This document shows, in pieces, positions 20,761 through 32,751 of a stretch of DNA of 64,000 nucleotides (its first letter is position 1; every line of letters begins with the position of its first letter). The notes beneath the pieces were generated by a model. It made no database searches, was not told the origin of the DNA, and worked only from the letters and a program-made list of their open reading frames with translations. The stretch lies in the NCBI GenBank assembly GCA_003260325.1, contig MOLU01000004.1, positions 1 through 64,000 of the forward strand, given 5' to 3'. The DNA comes from Candidatus Gracilibacteria bacterium GN02-872 (GTDB lineage: Bacteria > Patescibacteriota > Gracilibacteria > BD1-5 > UBA6164). The translations under genes were made by a program, and so were the position numbers.

Positions 20761-23700
20761 ATGCAAGACAAAAAAAATATAGAAAAAGTAAAAAATGAAT
20801 TGGAATCTTGATTTTTCTGATTTTGGACAAAAAATCTTAGAGTTTCCTTTCTTTCATTGTTTTTGCTTATTGTTGGTTGAATATATGCTTTGGTTATGAT
20901 TCCAAAAGAATCTAGTCCAAAAGTAGATTTGTGATACATAAGTATTACAACTGTTTATACTTGAGTTAGCCCTACAGATATTAATTCTCTTATTACTGAA
21001 GAATTAGAGAAAAAAATAAAAGATGTAAAATGAGTAAAAAAATATACTTCAGATTCATCTGTCTGAGTTTCAAATATAGTTGTTGAAGTAGAAGTTTGAA
21101 AATCTACTAAGGATGTAATGACTGATATAAAATCAGAAGTTGACAAAGTAAAATTGCCAAGTGGAGCAGAAACTCCTTCTATCATAGAAATAGAAAATTC
21201 TAGAAACTTGCTTTTCCAACTTTACTTGTATTGAGATAGAAATAAGTATTCTAACTTTGATATGATACAAAAAGCAAAAGCTTTGAAACAAGACTTAGAA
21301 TCAAAATCATATATTTCATCAGTTACAGTAAGTCCTGCAGGAAATTATCAAATAAAAGTTTTGGTTGATAAATCCAAGATAGAGCAACTTTGAGTTTCTC
21401 TTTCTGAGATTTGAAATGCTATTAGAATAAACAATAGAAATACACCAATCTGAAACTTTGCTGTTTGAGACTTAAACTATGATTTCAGATTTCAATGAGA
21501 ACTAAGCGATGTTGATGATTTGAAAAATGTCATTGTTAGATCTAATGCTAGTTCGACTTTAAAACTTTCAGATTTAGCTGAAATAGAAGTTGATTACAAA
21601 ACAAAAGAGGTAAACAAATATGCAAATAAAGAAAAGAAATGACAAAATTATGTTGTATTGATTATAAATAAAGCTGATTCTGCTTGAGTATTTTCTGCTG
21701 CAGCAAGTGCAAAATCTGAAATAGAAAAGCAAATAAAAGAAAATCAAAATTTTGAGTGAATTTGATATTCTTATGGTTTAGATTTGTCAGATTATATAAC
21801 AAAAGATTATTCTAATCTTGCTTCTACAGCTCGGCAAACTTTGGCTTTGGTGTTTGTAACTATTTTATTTTTTGTTGGTTTCAAAGACTCTGTTATTGCA
21901 ACAGTTATTTTGCCATTGTCATTTTTTGTAACATTTATATATCTTTATTATTTCTGATATACTCTAAACTTTTTGACAAATTTTTCTTTAGTTTTGTCTC
22001 TGACTATATGAATTGATACCATAATAGTTATTATAGAGTGAGCTTCTGAAAGGCAAAAGCTTTGATATTCTAAAAAATATGCCATACTTTGAGCTATTCA
22101 AGATTTTAAAGCCCCACTTATATCAGGTACTTTGACTACTCTTGTAGTATTTTTGCCTATGATGGTGCTTCCTTGAGTGATGTGAAAATTTCTAGCTTAT
22201 ATTCCTATAACTGTATTTTCTACTCTTTTAGCTTGATTAGTAATAGCTTTAACTATAAGTTCAGCTGTTTATATGGCTATGGCAAAAGATAGAAAAACTT
22301 ATAGAGTAGAAGAAGAAGTTGAGGCAAATATGACTCAGGAACAAAAAGACTTTTTAGAATCTCAAAGAGAATGAAAAACTATTGAAGAACACAAAGAACT
22401 TTCTTTTAGAGAAAAAGCTCTTGCAAAGATGTGAAAAACATATTTCAATTATTTAAATAAATCTCTTAAATCAAAAACTAGAAGATTTTTAATAATTCTT
22501 ACTCCTATAGTTTTAACTGTATTGAGCTTTGTTATTTTGAGTCCACTTATTTGATATAATTTTTATACTTGAGATGATTTGTGAAGTATAACACTTACTG
22601 TAAAATGAAAAGAAGGTTCTACAGAATCAGTTTTAAGTAAATATCTTCCAGACATACAAAAAGTATTGGATTGAATTCCTGATATAGATTATTATGGAGC
22701 TTCTGTTTCTTGATCTAAAATAACTACAACTATTCAAACAATAGATAAAAAACAAAGAGAAAAAGATGAAGATACTATAGCTGAGGAAATATCAAGAAAA
22801 CTAGCTAGTTTATCAGAAAAATGATTAAATGTTACAGTTGAAGTTTCTAGAAACTGACCACCATCATCATGACCAATATGAATAAAACTTGTTTCAAACA
22901 ACTCAACAAAACTTGAGGAATTGAAAAAAGTAGTTGATGATTTTGAAAAATATTTAAAAAGTGTTCCTGGAGCAAAAAATGTAACAAATACTAGTTCAGA
23001 TACTCCTTGACAATTTATTTTTAAATTTGATGAAAATAAACTTTCTCAATTGTGATTGACTTCAAATGATATTTTGTGAGAATTAGCTTCATTTACAAAC
23101 TGAGTGATGGCTTGAAGTATCAAATCTAGGTATGAAGATAATGATATTATCATAAAAATAAAAGATTTTGAAAATAACTTATCTCCAGATGACTTGTTAA
23201 ATGTAGTTGTAACTACAAAAGCTTGAAAAGTAAGAGTTTGAGATGTAGCAAGTTATGATTTTACAAAGTCAGTTTCTACTGTAAATAGAGAAAATTGAAA
23301 AATCATGATTACTGTTAAATCTGACTTAAAATCAGGTTATAATTCTACTGATGTCCAACCAAAACTAAATGATTTTGCTAAAAAATATATATTTCCAGAA
23401 GGAATTTACTATGAACAATGATGAGATAATGCTGAGAATGCAGAACTTATAGCTGCTATGATTTCATCTCTATTTGTTGCTATATTTTTGATGTTCTTTA
23501 TTTTGGTTATACAATTCAATTCATACAAACAACCATGAATGATATTGTTCTCAATTATCTTATCTCTTTTGTGAGTAAATATTTGACTATTTATAACAGG
23601 TACTCCATACTGAATGATGATGATGATCTGATTTATTGCAATGGCATGAGTAGTTATAAATGATGCGATTATTCTGATAGATTTAGCAAATAAAAATATA

Positions 23701-24027
23701 GCTAAATGAATGGATCCTGTTTATGCTATAGCTACAACTTGACAATCTAGGCTACAACCAATTTTAGTAACTACAATCACTACAGTTCTATGAGTTTGGC
23801 CTATGGCTGCACAATGATGAATGTGGTCTTGATTTGGTTATACTATTATGTTTGGTATTTTAGCTTGAAGTTTGTTGACTATTTACTGTATACCACTTAT
23901 TTATTATAATTCTTACTTAAAAGAAAAAGAGGGAAGAAAATGAATTTTTGTAAAAATTTTCTTGTTTATCACTTGGCCAATAAGAAAAATATTTTGACTA
24001 TTTACTAAAAAAAGAAAAAAATCCTAA
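20761..24027 (+). CDS. RND-family efflux transporter (AcrB/MdtB-like)
   Basis: RND pumps export substrates using the proton gradient. The 1088-residue product has the AcrB layout. It has a first membrane helix after a short tail (LRVSFLSLFLLIVGGIYAL), a porter domain, and helix blocks including LALVFVTILFFVGFKDSV and GIVVINDAIILIDLANKN-like segments. It has a second porter half and final helices near residues 900-1030. It ends in a basic tail. It closes the TetR-controlled operon. The TGA-coded glycines in the transmembrane blocks are very frequent. Substrate specificity cannot be read. Confidence 0.93.
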
Positions 24028-24047
24028 GTAAAATTAGGATTTTTTTT
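24015..24047 (+). terminator. Terminator of the efflux operon
   Basis: AAAAAAATCCTAA pairs with TTAGGATTTTTTT around a 6-base loop, overlapping the stop of the RND gene. Confidence 0.85.
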
Positions 24048-24060
24048 GTTTTAAAAAAAA

Positions 24061-24078
24061 GGAGGTTTTTAAACCTCC
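24061..24078 (-). terminator. Terminator of the pyruvate kinase gene
   Basis: GGAGGTTT and AAACCTCC form an 8-bp stem; on the minus strand it is followed by eight T residues. Confidence 0.85.
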
Positions 24079-24108
24079 TCTATACAATTACAGTCTCTTT
24101 CATAAAAA

Positions 24109-25530
24109 TTATTTAATTTCTATGATTTGCATACTTGGAACTACTTGATCTTCTTTTTCTATTTCTGTAATTGCTACTATTCTATCACCTTGAACTAACA
24201 AATTTTTTTGTTTCAAAACTTCTAAAGCTTTTTTTAAGTTTTCTTCATTTGATCATTTTTCAATTTGAAAAGTTTTTGTTCCAAACAAAATAGTCATTTT
24301 CTTTCTCACTTCATCAGAAAAAGTAAATGCATAAGTATTTATATTTGATCTGAAAGCTGAAATAAGTTTTGTCATTTTTAAAGAAAAAACGATTATATTT
24401 TTTGCTCCTATATTTTCAGCTGTATAAATAGCATTTTTAACTAATTGTTTTTTGATTTCTGTTTCTTCTCAAAGATCTTTTTCAAAATGTTCATGAGTGT
24501 AAGGCAATGCGCTTTCTGTATATCTTAAAACTTTTGCCATAGTCTTTACTGCTTCAATTGGATATTTTCCTGCTGCACTTTCTCCAGAAAGCATTGTACA
24601 GTCAGCTTCTTGAACAACTGCATTGTAAATATCTGTAACTTCAGCTCTTGTTGGGATTGGGTTTTCAATCATTGATTCAAGCATCTGAGTTGCAATTATG
24701 AAAAATTTTCCAGCAATTTTACATCTTTGAGCAATATCATCTTGGATTACAGGAAGAGCTTCATATTCAACTTCTGCTCATAAATCTCATCTTGCAATCA
24801 TTATTCAATCAGAGTATTCTATAATATCATCTAAATTACTTAAAGCTTCAGAATTTTCTATTTTTGAAATAATTTGAATTCCTTTTGGAGCATTTATTTC
24901 TTTTAAAAATTCTCTTAATTCTAAAATATTTTCTTTATTTCTAACAAAAGAAAGAGCTATAAAATCTGTTCACTTTGAAACTGCAAATTTTATATCTTCT
25001 TTATCAGAATCTGTAATTCCTGGAAGTTTTATGATTGTTCAAGGCAAATTTAAGTGTCTTTTTGAACCAATCAAGTGTTTATTTAAAGCTTTACAAGTAA
25101 GTTTTTCATTATCTTTTGCTATGATTTCAGCTTTTAGAAGACCAGTATCTATATCAACTATTCTTCAAACTTCTAAATCTGAAACTATGTAATCATAATC
25201 ACAAATAATCATTTTTTTTGAATCATCTGAGATTTTTGATTCATTTAAAGTATTTGATAAGAAAAATTCTTCATCTTTTTCTAAAGAAATTTTTTCTTCT
25301 ACTGATTTAGTTCTGATTTCTGGTCATTTTGTATCTGTTAGAATTCATAAATTTGTTTTTCACTCTTTATTTAATTCTTTTACAGTATCAATTATTTTAG
25401 AAAAATAATCATAATTTGTGTGAGAATAATTAAATCTTACAACATTTGCTCATGATTTGTACAAAGCTTCAATTTTATCTTTTGTATCAGTTGATGGTCA
25501 AAGTGTTGTTATTATTTTTGTCTTTTTCAT
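24109..25530 (-). CDS. pyk: Pyruvate kinase
   Basis: Pyruvate kinase converts phosphoenolpyruvate and ADP to pyruvate and ATP. The 473-residue protein starts KTKIITTLGPSTDTKDKIEA. It has the catalytic segments VVRFNYSHTNYD, LTDTKGPEIRT, IISKIENSEALSNLDDII, DGIMIARGDLGAEV, ATQMLESM and TMLSGESAAGKYPIEAV, followed by a C-terminal regulatory domain. Length is normal. Single-gene unit with its own strong terminator. In a reduced genome this is a main ATP-producing step; I see no other glycolytic gene in the window. Confidence 0.97.
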
Positions 25531-25603
25531 AGTCTATTTTGTTAAGATTTAAAATTTGACGCAAGTCATTTTACAAAAATAATTTAAAAAGTAAATATTT
25601 TTT

Positions 25604-26587
25604 TTATTTTTTGAAGAATTTTTCAAATTTTGTCAAAATTATTTTTTCAGCTTCTTTTAAAGAAATATTTTCTAGACTAAATCAGGCTGCGTTTTTGTGT
25701 CATCATCAGTTAGGAAAACTTGAACAAAAACTTCAAATATCTAGATTTTTTGAGCGAAAACTTATTTTTAATTTATTTTTATCTTCATAAATCATAAAAA
25801 TTACCTCATTTTCTTCGATATTTGACAATTTATTTATAATTCCAGTTGTATCTTCCAAAGTTGTTTGAGAGTTCTTAAAATCCTCATTTTTTAAGTTTCA
25901 ATAAATAAGGTTAAGTTCATCAATTTTTTTTAAACTAGAAATTGCAATTCCAAAAAGTTTTAATCTTTGGAAAGATATTTTTTGAAAAAAATTATAAATT
26001 GGACTTCTGAAATCTGCTCAGAGTTTTATCAGCTTTGAGGCTACTTTTAGTGTATTTGGAGTTGTATTTTGATTATAAAAAATATTTGTATCAGTGTGTA
26101 TTCCAGCTATTAGTAAAGTTGCGATTTGCTCATCAATTAGCTTTTTTAAATCTAGTTCTTTTAGTATATCAAAAAGTAACTCACAAGCAGAGGAGTATTC
26201 TGGAAAAACAAAATTTAGGCTTCAAAATCAAGAATTTGTTTGATGATGATCAATCACAATAAAATCTGTTTTTTCAAATAAATCTTTGTATTTTAAAAAT
26301 ACTTCTCAAAGTTGGCTTGTAGATGCAGCATCAAGACTGATTATTAAATCAGGATTATATTCATACAAATCAAGCTCTGGCTCTATAATCTTTTCTTTTA
26401 ATAAAAAATCAAAATCTTTTGGAGTTTCAGAATCATTTACAGCTTTTACATTTTTTCAAATTTTTTTAAAAATCAAATAAAGGCTTGCTAAACTTCAAAA
26501 AGCATCAGCATCCATTTTTATATGATTTATAAGAAGTATTTTTTTAGAATTGTCAATGAGTTTTTTTAGTTCTTTTATGTTTTTCAT
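25604..26587 (-). CDS. DHH/DHHA1-family phosphoesterase (NrnA-like)
   Basis: Proteins of this family degrade short oligoribonucleotides, pAp or cyclic dinucleotides. The 327-residue product has the metal motifs NHIKMDADAFGS (about residues 20-31), SLDAAS, VIDHHQTN (about 115-122) and a C-terminal DHHA1 domain ending GGGHKNAAGFS. The glycine triplet of that motif is three consecutive UGA codons. Length fits NrnA. No GGDEF or PAS domain is present, so it is not GdpP. It stands alone, downstream of the large RNA gene and its terminators. Confidence 0.9.
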
Positions 26588-26685
26588 AGAGCTTTGTGTT
26601 AGTAAAAAGATTTGAACTCCTAAGTTAAGTTTAGGATAATAAATGATAATTAGATTTTATTTTATTCTTTTTCATAAAAAAATAA

Positions 26686-26707
26686 AGAGTATTTGAAAAA
26701 ATACTCT
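26686..26707 (-). terminator. Second of two tandem terminators after the structured RNA
   Basis: AGAGTATTT pairs with AAATACTCT and is followed on the minus strand by TTATTTTTTT. Confidence 0.75.
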
Positions 26708-26721
26708 AGTTTTTAAAAAAA

Positions 26722-27137
26722 TAAAAAACCTAAGGTTTCTGGGTAGAATTGCCTCAGGCCATTTTTTGTCTATATCTTCACATCCTAAACTATAATAATG
26801 TTTTTTGTAAGTGTTTAGGGGAAATATAGAATGTTGAAAATCTAATCCTTGATTTTCTATGGACTTTCACCACTCCTGTCATCCTTGCTTGGGTGATTTT
26901 TTTGGAGCTATTCACCTTGCTCCTCTATTTTTATTTTTTATTGTTTTTTAATTTTTTTTGTTTTTTGCGAAATCTATTTGGATTTCATTTTTTTTGTTTT
27001 TATTTTTGTTGCTTTTTTTTTAAAGCTGTTTTTTGTTTTTGTGAGGCTGTCTAATTGGATTAAAATCAGTGCCATTCTGGCAAAGAAGTCAGGAATATGT
27101 TAATGTTTGTAAGATGTAGTTGCTTGAACTAACTTAC
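26722..27137 (-). ncRNA. Unidentified structured RNA, about 416 nt
   Basis: No protein frame spans this region, yet it is rich in paired segments joined by A-rich linkers on the minus strand. From its 5' end I see a nested hairpin GTAAG/CTTAC with AGTT/AACT inside (27109-27137), TGCCA/TGGCA (27070-27082), GCTTT/AAAGC (27011-27026) and GAAATC/GATTTC (26969-26986). An H-type pseudoknot follows: GGAGC (26919-26923) with GCTCC (26904-26908), and loop GGTGA (26912-26916) with TCACC (26892-26896). Then come GAAAATC/GATTTTC (26836-26857), CCTAAAC/GTTTAGG (26784-26819) and a final CCTGAGG/CCTTAGG stem with T-run. A promoter ends 7 bases upstream. I could not match it to RNase P RNA, tmRNA or SRP RNA, although a housekeeping RNA of that size would be expected. 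Confidence 0.75.
26729..26758 (-). terminator. Terminator of the structured RNA gene
   Basis: CCTGAGG (26752-26758) pairs with CCTTAGG (26729-26735), including one G-U pair, and a run of six T follows on the minus strand. Confidence 0.75.
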
Positions 27138-27143
27138 GTAAAT

Positions 27144-27172
27144 ATTATATCTCTTTTTTTGGCTTATTACAA
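27144..27172 (-). promoter_or_regulatory. Promoter of the structured RNA
   Basis: On the minus strand TTGTAA (27167-27172) and a perfect TATAAT (27144-27149) have a 17-base spacer. The predicted start falls at the first G of the 5' hairpin (27137). Confidence 0.75.
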
Positions 27173-27519
27173 AAAAAAATATAAAAAAACTAAAAAAAAC
27201 TTTTTTAAAAAATATTTCTCCTCTATTTTAAAGTTAAAACTATGAAAAAAGAAAAAAAATATTCTTTTTGAAAAAATAGATTTTTGTATAAAATACTTAT
27301 ACATAAATGTCAAAAAATTTTACAAAAAAAATGACTTTTGTTATAAAAAATTATACAAAATTTTTAGATGCTTTATTTATGATAAAAAAATGATAAAAAC
27401 TAAAAAATATTCTTTCTATTTAGCGAAAAAATATTTTTATAAACAGATAATTTTTAGAGTTTTTTTATTTATAGAAAATATGTTTTTCACAAAGATTTAT
27501 TTTATTTTTTAATTTAAAA
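27173..27519. other. AT-rich intergenic stretch before ligA
   Basis: This stretch is almost wholly A and T, with homopolymer runs. I see no gene, no convincing hairpin and no single clear promoter, although the ligA promoter must lie here. Confidence 0.6.
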
Positions 27520-29607
27520 ATGTTAGAATTATCAAAAAAATATTTACAGAAAGAAGAAAAAGATTTTTCACTTGAAGATTTAGAAAAACTTCAAAAACTT
27601 ATAAAATATCATTCAGATTTGTATTATAATCAGCAAAATCCTATAATTTCAGATTATGAATACGATTTACTTTTTAAAAAATTACAAAATTTAGAAAAAA
27701 AATTTGATATAAAAGACGCAGAAACAAGCAAAGTTTGAGCTGAAATTATAGAATCAAGTTTTGAAAAAGTTGAGCATAGCAGGCCTATGATAAGTTTAGA
27801 TAATACTTATAATGAACAGGATTTGGTTGATTTTGACGAAAGAGTAAAGAAAAACTTGATGCGTGAAAATATTTTTGTGAAGGAAGTGATTTATAACTTA
27901 GAGTTTAAATTTGATTGACTTTGAATAGAATTGATTTATCAAGAATGATTGCTTGTACAAGCTATAACTAGATGAAATTGAATAATTTGAGAAGATGTAA
28001 CTGAAAATATAAAACAAATTTCAAATATTCCGCATCAGATAAATTATAAAGATCATTTAGAGGTTAGAGGAGAGGTTGTTATGCCTATTTCTTCATTTGA
28101 AAAACTTAATGAAGAATCAAAAAATCTTGGGAAAAAAATATTTTCAAATCCAAGAAATGCAGCTAGTTGAAGTGTAAGAATGAAGGATATTAAAATTACA
28201 AAAAAAAGAAATTTGAAGTTTTTTGCTTATGATTTAGCAAATTTTAATGATTTTTTAAAAGTTCAAAAATTATGAAAATATAGCGATGTAATCAATTCTC
28301 TTCATAATTTAGGTTTTGAAATTTCTAGTTATTTTAAAAAATTTATATGAATAAAACCTCTTATTGATGCTATAAAATATTTTTGAGATGAGAAAAAAAA
28401 GATAGATTTTGAGATTGATTGATTGGTTTTGAAAACTGATGAAATTGATTTTTGGGAAAAAATAGGTTGGACTGAGCATCATCCAAGATATGCGATTGCT
28501 TACAAATTTCCAGCAGAGATTTTGACTACAAAAATATTATCTGTTGAGCACAGTGTAGGGAGGACTTGAACAATTACACCTGTTGCTAATTTAGAGCCAA
28601 TAAATATTTGATGAGTAGTTGTAAAAAGGGCAACTTTGCATAACTATGATGAAGTAAAGAATTTATGAGTAAAAATTGGTGACACAGTTTTCATAAAAAG
28701 AGCTGGTGAAGTTATTCCGAAGATTATTTCAGTGGTAGAAACTGATTGAAGAGAGAATTTTGAAGAAATAAAAGCTCCTGAGTTTTGTCCGAACTGTAAA
28801 ACAAAAGTGCTTAAGGATGAGGATAAAGTTAGATTTTATTGTCCAAATAGTTTTGATTGTCCTGCTCAACATGTAGAAAAAATCATTTTTGCAGTTTGAA
28901 AACAAGGTTTAAATATTGATTGACTTGGAGAAAAGCAAGTTGAACTTTTTTTGGAACTTTGACTTATAAATTCACTTGCAAGTATTTTTGATTTAAAAAA
29001 TAAGAAAGATGAAATTTTGGCTTTGGAGTGATTTTGAGAGAAATCTTTTACAAATTTGGTAAACTCTATAGAAGAAGCAAAAAATATTGATTTAGAGAGA
29101 TTTCTGACTTCACTTTGAATTCCTTGAGTTGGTAAAAAAACAAGCAAAACTTTGAAAAAATTATTTAAAAGTAAAAATGATTTTTTAAATTTTTCTTACA
29201 AATTAGAAGATTTAGAGGAATTAAAAGACATTTGAGAGGGAATTGCAAAAAATATTTTTGAATATTTTTCAAATGAGTCTCACAAAAGAATGCTTTCAGA
29301 ATTGCTTGAAATACTAAACTTAGAGTACTATAAGGAAGAATCAAAAAATCTTGACAATTCCTGATTTTTTGCTTGAAAAAAAGCTTGTATAACTTGAAGT
29401 TTTGAGAGAAATTGAGAAAAAATAAGTAGAGATAGTTTAATTGATATTTTAGAGAAAAACTGAGGAGAATTTGTCTCAAGTGTAAGTAAAAATACAGATT
29501 TTTTACTTGCGTGAGAAAAGGCTTGAAGTAAGCTAGAAAAAGCAAAAAAATTATGAATTAATGTTATTGATTTGGATTATTTTTTTGAGAAAGTAGAAAA
29601 TCGCTAG
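27520..29607 (+). CDS. ligA: NAD-dependent DNA ligase
   Basis: LigA seals nicks in DNA during replication and repair using NAD. The 695-residue protein has domain Ia (HSDLYYNQQNPIISDYEYD), the adenylated lysine in LEFKFDGLGIELI (Lys130), and SNPRNAASGSVR. It also has an OB domain (VGRTGTITPVANLEPI), a zinc finger (CPNCKTKV and a second CPNSFDCPAQH), helix-hairpin-helix repeats and a C-terminal BRCT domain (about residues 615-690). Length is typical. The stop is TAG. Glycines of KxDG and of the BRCT domain are UGA. Confidence 0.97.
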
Positions 29608-29620
29608 AAAAAGCGATTTT
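29597..29620 (+). terminator. Terminator of ligA
   Basis: AAAATCGCT pairs with AGCGATTTT around a 6-base loop and runs into eight T; it overlaps the ligA stop. Confidence 0.85.
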
Positions 29621-29732
29621 TTTTATATTTTGAATCAATTATAAAATAACAAAAAAGAAATAAAAAATTAAAAATAATTTAAAATATCTTAAATACAATA
29701 AAATTTAAAAAAGTCAATAGTTAATATTTTGC

Positions 29733-29760
29733 TTGAAAAAAATAAATGTGATATTATAAA
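29733..29760 (+). promoter_or_regulatory. Promoter of the large membrane-protein cluster
   Basis: TTGAAA (29733-29738) and TATAAA (29755-29760) with a 16-base spacer, 36 bases before the first gene of the cluster. Confidence 0.55.
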
Positions 29761-29796
29761 AATGTTTATTTATATTTTAAATTTTAATAAAAAATT

Positions 29797-32739
29797 ATGG
29801 CATATCGTAATAAAGATTGAGAATGAATTGGTCAAGATTGGTTTGTTGAAGCAGATAATTCAAAAAACTTTGATTCTTGAAGACGTAGAAATATTTTAAC
29901 AGAAACTCAAAGGGATTTAAGTAATGAGGAAGCTAACTTGATTGCTAGTAATATTTGAGTTGAAAAAAATATAGTTTTTGCAGAAGCTTCAGAATTGATT
30001 CCTTTGAAGAAATGAATGTCTGTAGAGCAAATGAGACAAGCAATAATGGATTATCAAAGTAAACATTTGCTTGATGTAGATGGGAGAATTTGAAAACAAA
30101 CTTATGAAGAAATAAAAGCTGAAAAATATTTTGATAATAATAAACTTTTTGAAACTTATAAAGTTAATTGAATTTCTGTAAGAGATCAAGAACTTATTTT
30201 GCATTCTTTAAGAAATCTTAGAAAATGATCTTGGATGTATAACAATATAATTAGTAGTGTTAATCAATTAGAACAAGCTCTTAAATTGACAAATAATCAA
30301 GAAAGGCTTGATGAATATAGCGATTTTTTTGCAGAAGTTAATAGAATTAAGGATAATTATAAAAATTCCCCTCAATTTAAAAATGATTTAGCAGAGAATG
30401 CTTGACCAAGAGAAAGTGTTTATTTAACATTTAAAAAAATTGCAAATTGAGAGATTTCTGTTTGAGAATGATTAAAACAACTTTGGGGTGATCCTAGAAC
30501 TCGTTTTGTGCTTTCTATAATGCTTATTTTTTGAATATTTCCAGATGAATTAAAATCAAAAATTCCTCTTATGTGATCATTTTTTAAGAGGTTGATTTTG
30601 CTTTGACTTATAACTACAATGTGATCTGGTGTAGTGAAATGGGCTTGAATTGATGATATGATGAAAGATGTAGATGAAGCTTTTGAAAAAGCAAAAAGTG
30701 CTGCAAAGTGATTACCTAGTCCGACACAGGCTAAATGAGATCTTTGAGCTGGTGCTAGAGATTGATATAAAACTACTTCAGAAACAATAGATGATATAAA
30801 AAACTGAAAAACTCCATCTTGGGTTCAAAAAGTTTATGATTGAGTAGAAAAAGGATGAAAGAAAGTGGTTAAAACTGCTCAGGAATGAGCTATGTATTTT
30901 TGAAACAAAGTTACAGAATTATTTGATGGAAATGCTAATCTTTTAAAAAGTAAAAATGAAAAAACTTTAGCTGTTCCTTCAGAAGAGTTTTGAACTATTT
31001 TGCCTATTGTTTCAAATGATGAGATTTTTCCAAAAAGTAAAATTATTGATGTTAAAAGAGCCGCAGAAACAGGGTTTTGAGACTTAAAAAAATATTTTTC
31101 AGAAGGAACAAATAAATCATTACTTAAATGAGTTCCAGATGAAAAGAGAAAAGAAAGAGAAAAAAACGTTACAAAGTGTGTTCTTCAAATTTGTAAAAAA
31201 TGAGAATTATTATGAGATGAAGCTCTTATTTGAAATGTATTTTTATGAGAAGATTATAATTCTTGGCTTTGAGAAAAAGAATATATAAAAGATAATTTCC
31301 TTGATAATGAAATAAAAAAACTTACTAACGAAATTAACGATAAAGATGTGAAAGATGAAGTTATGTGAATGTCTGGTGTTTTCTTTTTAAATACTCCAGA
31401 TGAAGCTATCTCAAAGTTAAAAAATATACAAACTAATAATCCAAATGATAAACAAAAAATAGAAGAAATTAAGAATATTTACCAAATGAAGTTGGATTTT
31501 GATAATGGTGTAAAATCTTTGGAAAAAATACAAACTGTATGATGAATTCATATGATAAATGAACAATTACAAAGAATACAAACTGAAAGAGCTAATTTAT
31601 TTAACAAATATAGAACTAATTTAGCAGTATGATTGAAAGAGCAATATAATAAAATTTATAATGAAAAAGATAAATTACTTTTGAATTTAGTTCCTAGTAA
31701 TTTTACTGTTGATGAGCCAAATCTATGAAAAGAATGATATCCAACAATAAATGCACATGATAGAAAAGAATTATTAAATGATAAAGAAAACCTTGATATA
31801 AATTTCCCTAAGATTTGAGAATTACCAACTGATTGATGAAATTTGGATAGTTTTTATTTATATTTTACTGATGAAACAGCAATTAGCTTAAAAAATATTT
31901 TAGAGATTTCTGAAAAATATGCTAAAAGGGAACTAGAAATTGATTGATTAACTGAAAAAGAAGGAAATTATGAATTTGACTGAAAAAAATGGGAAGAAAT
32001 AAGTAATGAGGATAAACTTACTGTTGAAATATTGCTAAAATATACTGAAATAAAAAATAAAATAGAAATTTTTAAAAATACAGTTGAAAATCTGAAAAAT
32101 CGTGATGTTGAAGAAATAAATAAACTCAAAGAAACATTAAAAAATGATTCTGAAAATAATCCTAATTTTTTTAGAGAAAATATTTCTAATTATGAAAATA
32201 AAATTAAAGAAATTTGTTGAAAAATTTATAAAAATAAACTTCCTGATAATTTTTCTGAAATTTGGAATTGGATAAATTGATCTAATACAGTTTCTAGATA
32301 TAAAGAATTAGAAAATAGAATGAAAATAATTTATGGTGATAATTATACTTTTTGAGCTGAAGGAGTTTCAACAGCATTATTAGGTTTAAAAATTTATTTT
32401 GATAAGGTGACTTGAGATGTTAAGCAAGAAGTAGTTATAGAACTTAAGGATGATAAATTAAATTTAAATTTAGAACAAGCATGACTTTTGGATTCTTATA
32501 AAGTTTTTTATGATTCTCTTCCAGAAAGATTTAAAAAATATTTTACTGATTATAAAAATAAAGAAGAAATGAATAAAACAAGGATTTCTTGAATAATTGA
32601 TTCTATTAGGATTGTAAATAAAGAAATAAAAAGAGAGGAGAATAAAAATATGAATGGAGATCATAATTCTTTTAAAGATCAATATAAAACCTTTACTGAA
32701 AAATTGAAAGATTTTTGAGAAAAAGAAATTAAAATTTAA
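29797..32739 (+). CDS. Large membrane protein with peptidoglycan-binding-like N-terminal motif
   Basis: The 980-residue product is not recognised as a whole. Near the N-terminus, SVEQMRQAIMDYQSKHLLDV followed by DGRIGKQTYEEI matches the pattern of PG_binding_1 domains (about residues 77-108). Two hydrophobic segments follow (about residues 235-250 and 265-285). The remaining 690 residues are long charged helices with coiled-coil character and a Gly-rich linker (about 300-360). No cleavable signal peptide is visible. It is the first of five genes; gaps to the next two genes are only 12 bases each. A role at the cell envelope is inferred from the wall-binding motif and membrane helices. Confidence 0.78.
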
Positions 32740-32751
32740 TATAAAAAAAAT

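Noticed and set aside
26863..26886. Cobalamin riboswitch, suggested by GGTGAAAGTCC
   Set aside because: The other conserved cobalamin boxes are absent and no B12-related gene is near.
26722..27137. RNase P RNA or tmRNA as identity of the structured RNA
   Set aside because: GAAAGTCC, GAGCAAG..AATAG and a late ACAAAAAATGGC resemble RNase P conserved regions, but the order and spacing are wrong and the other conserved blocks are missing. No tmRNA-like T arm, CCA end or Ala-rich tag frame could be found.
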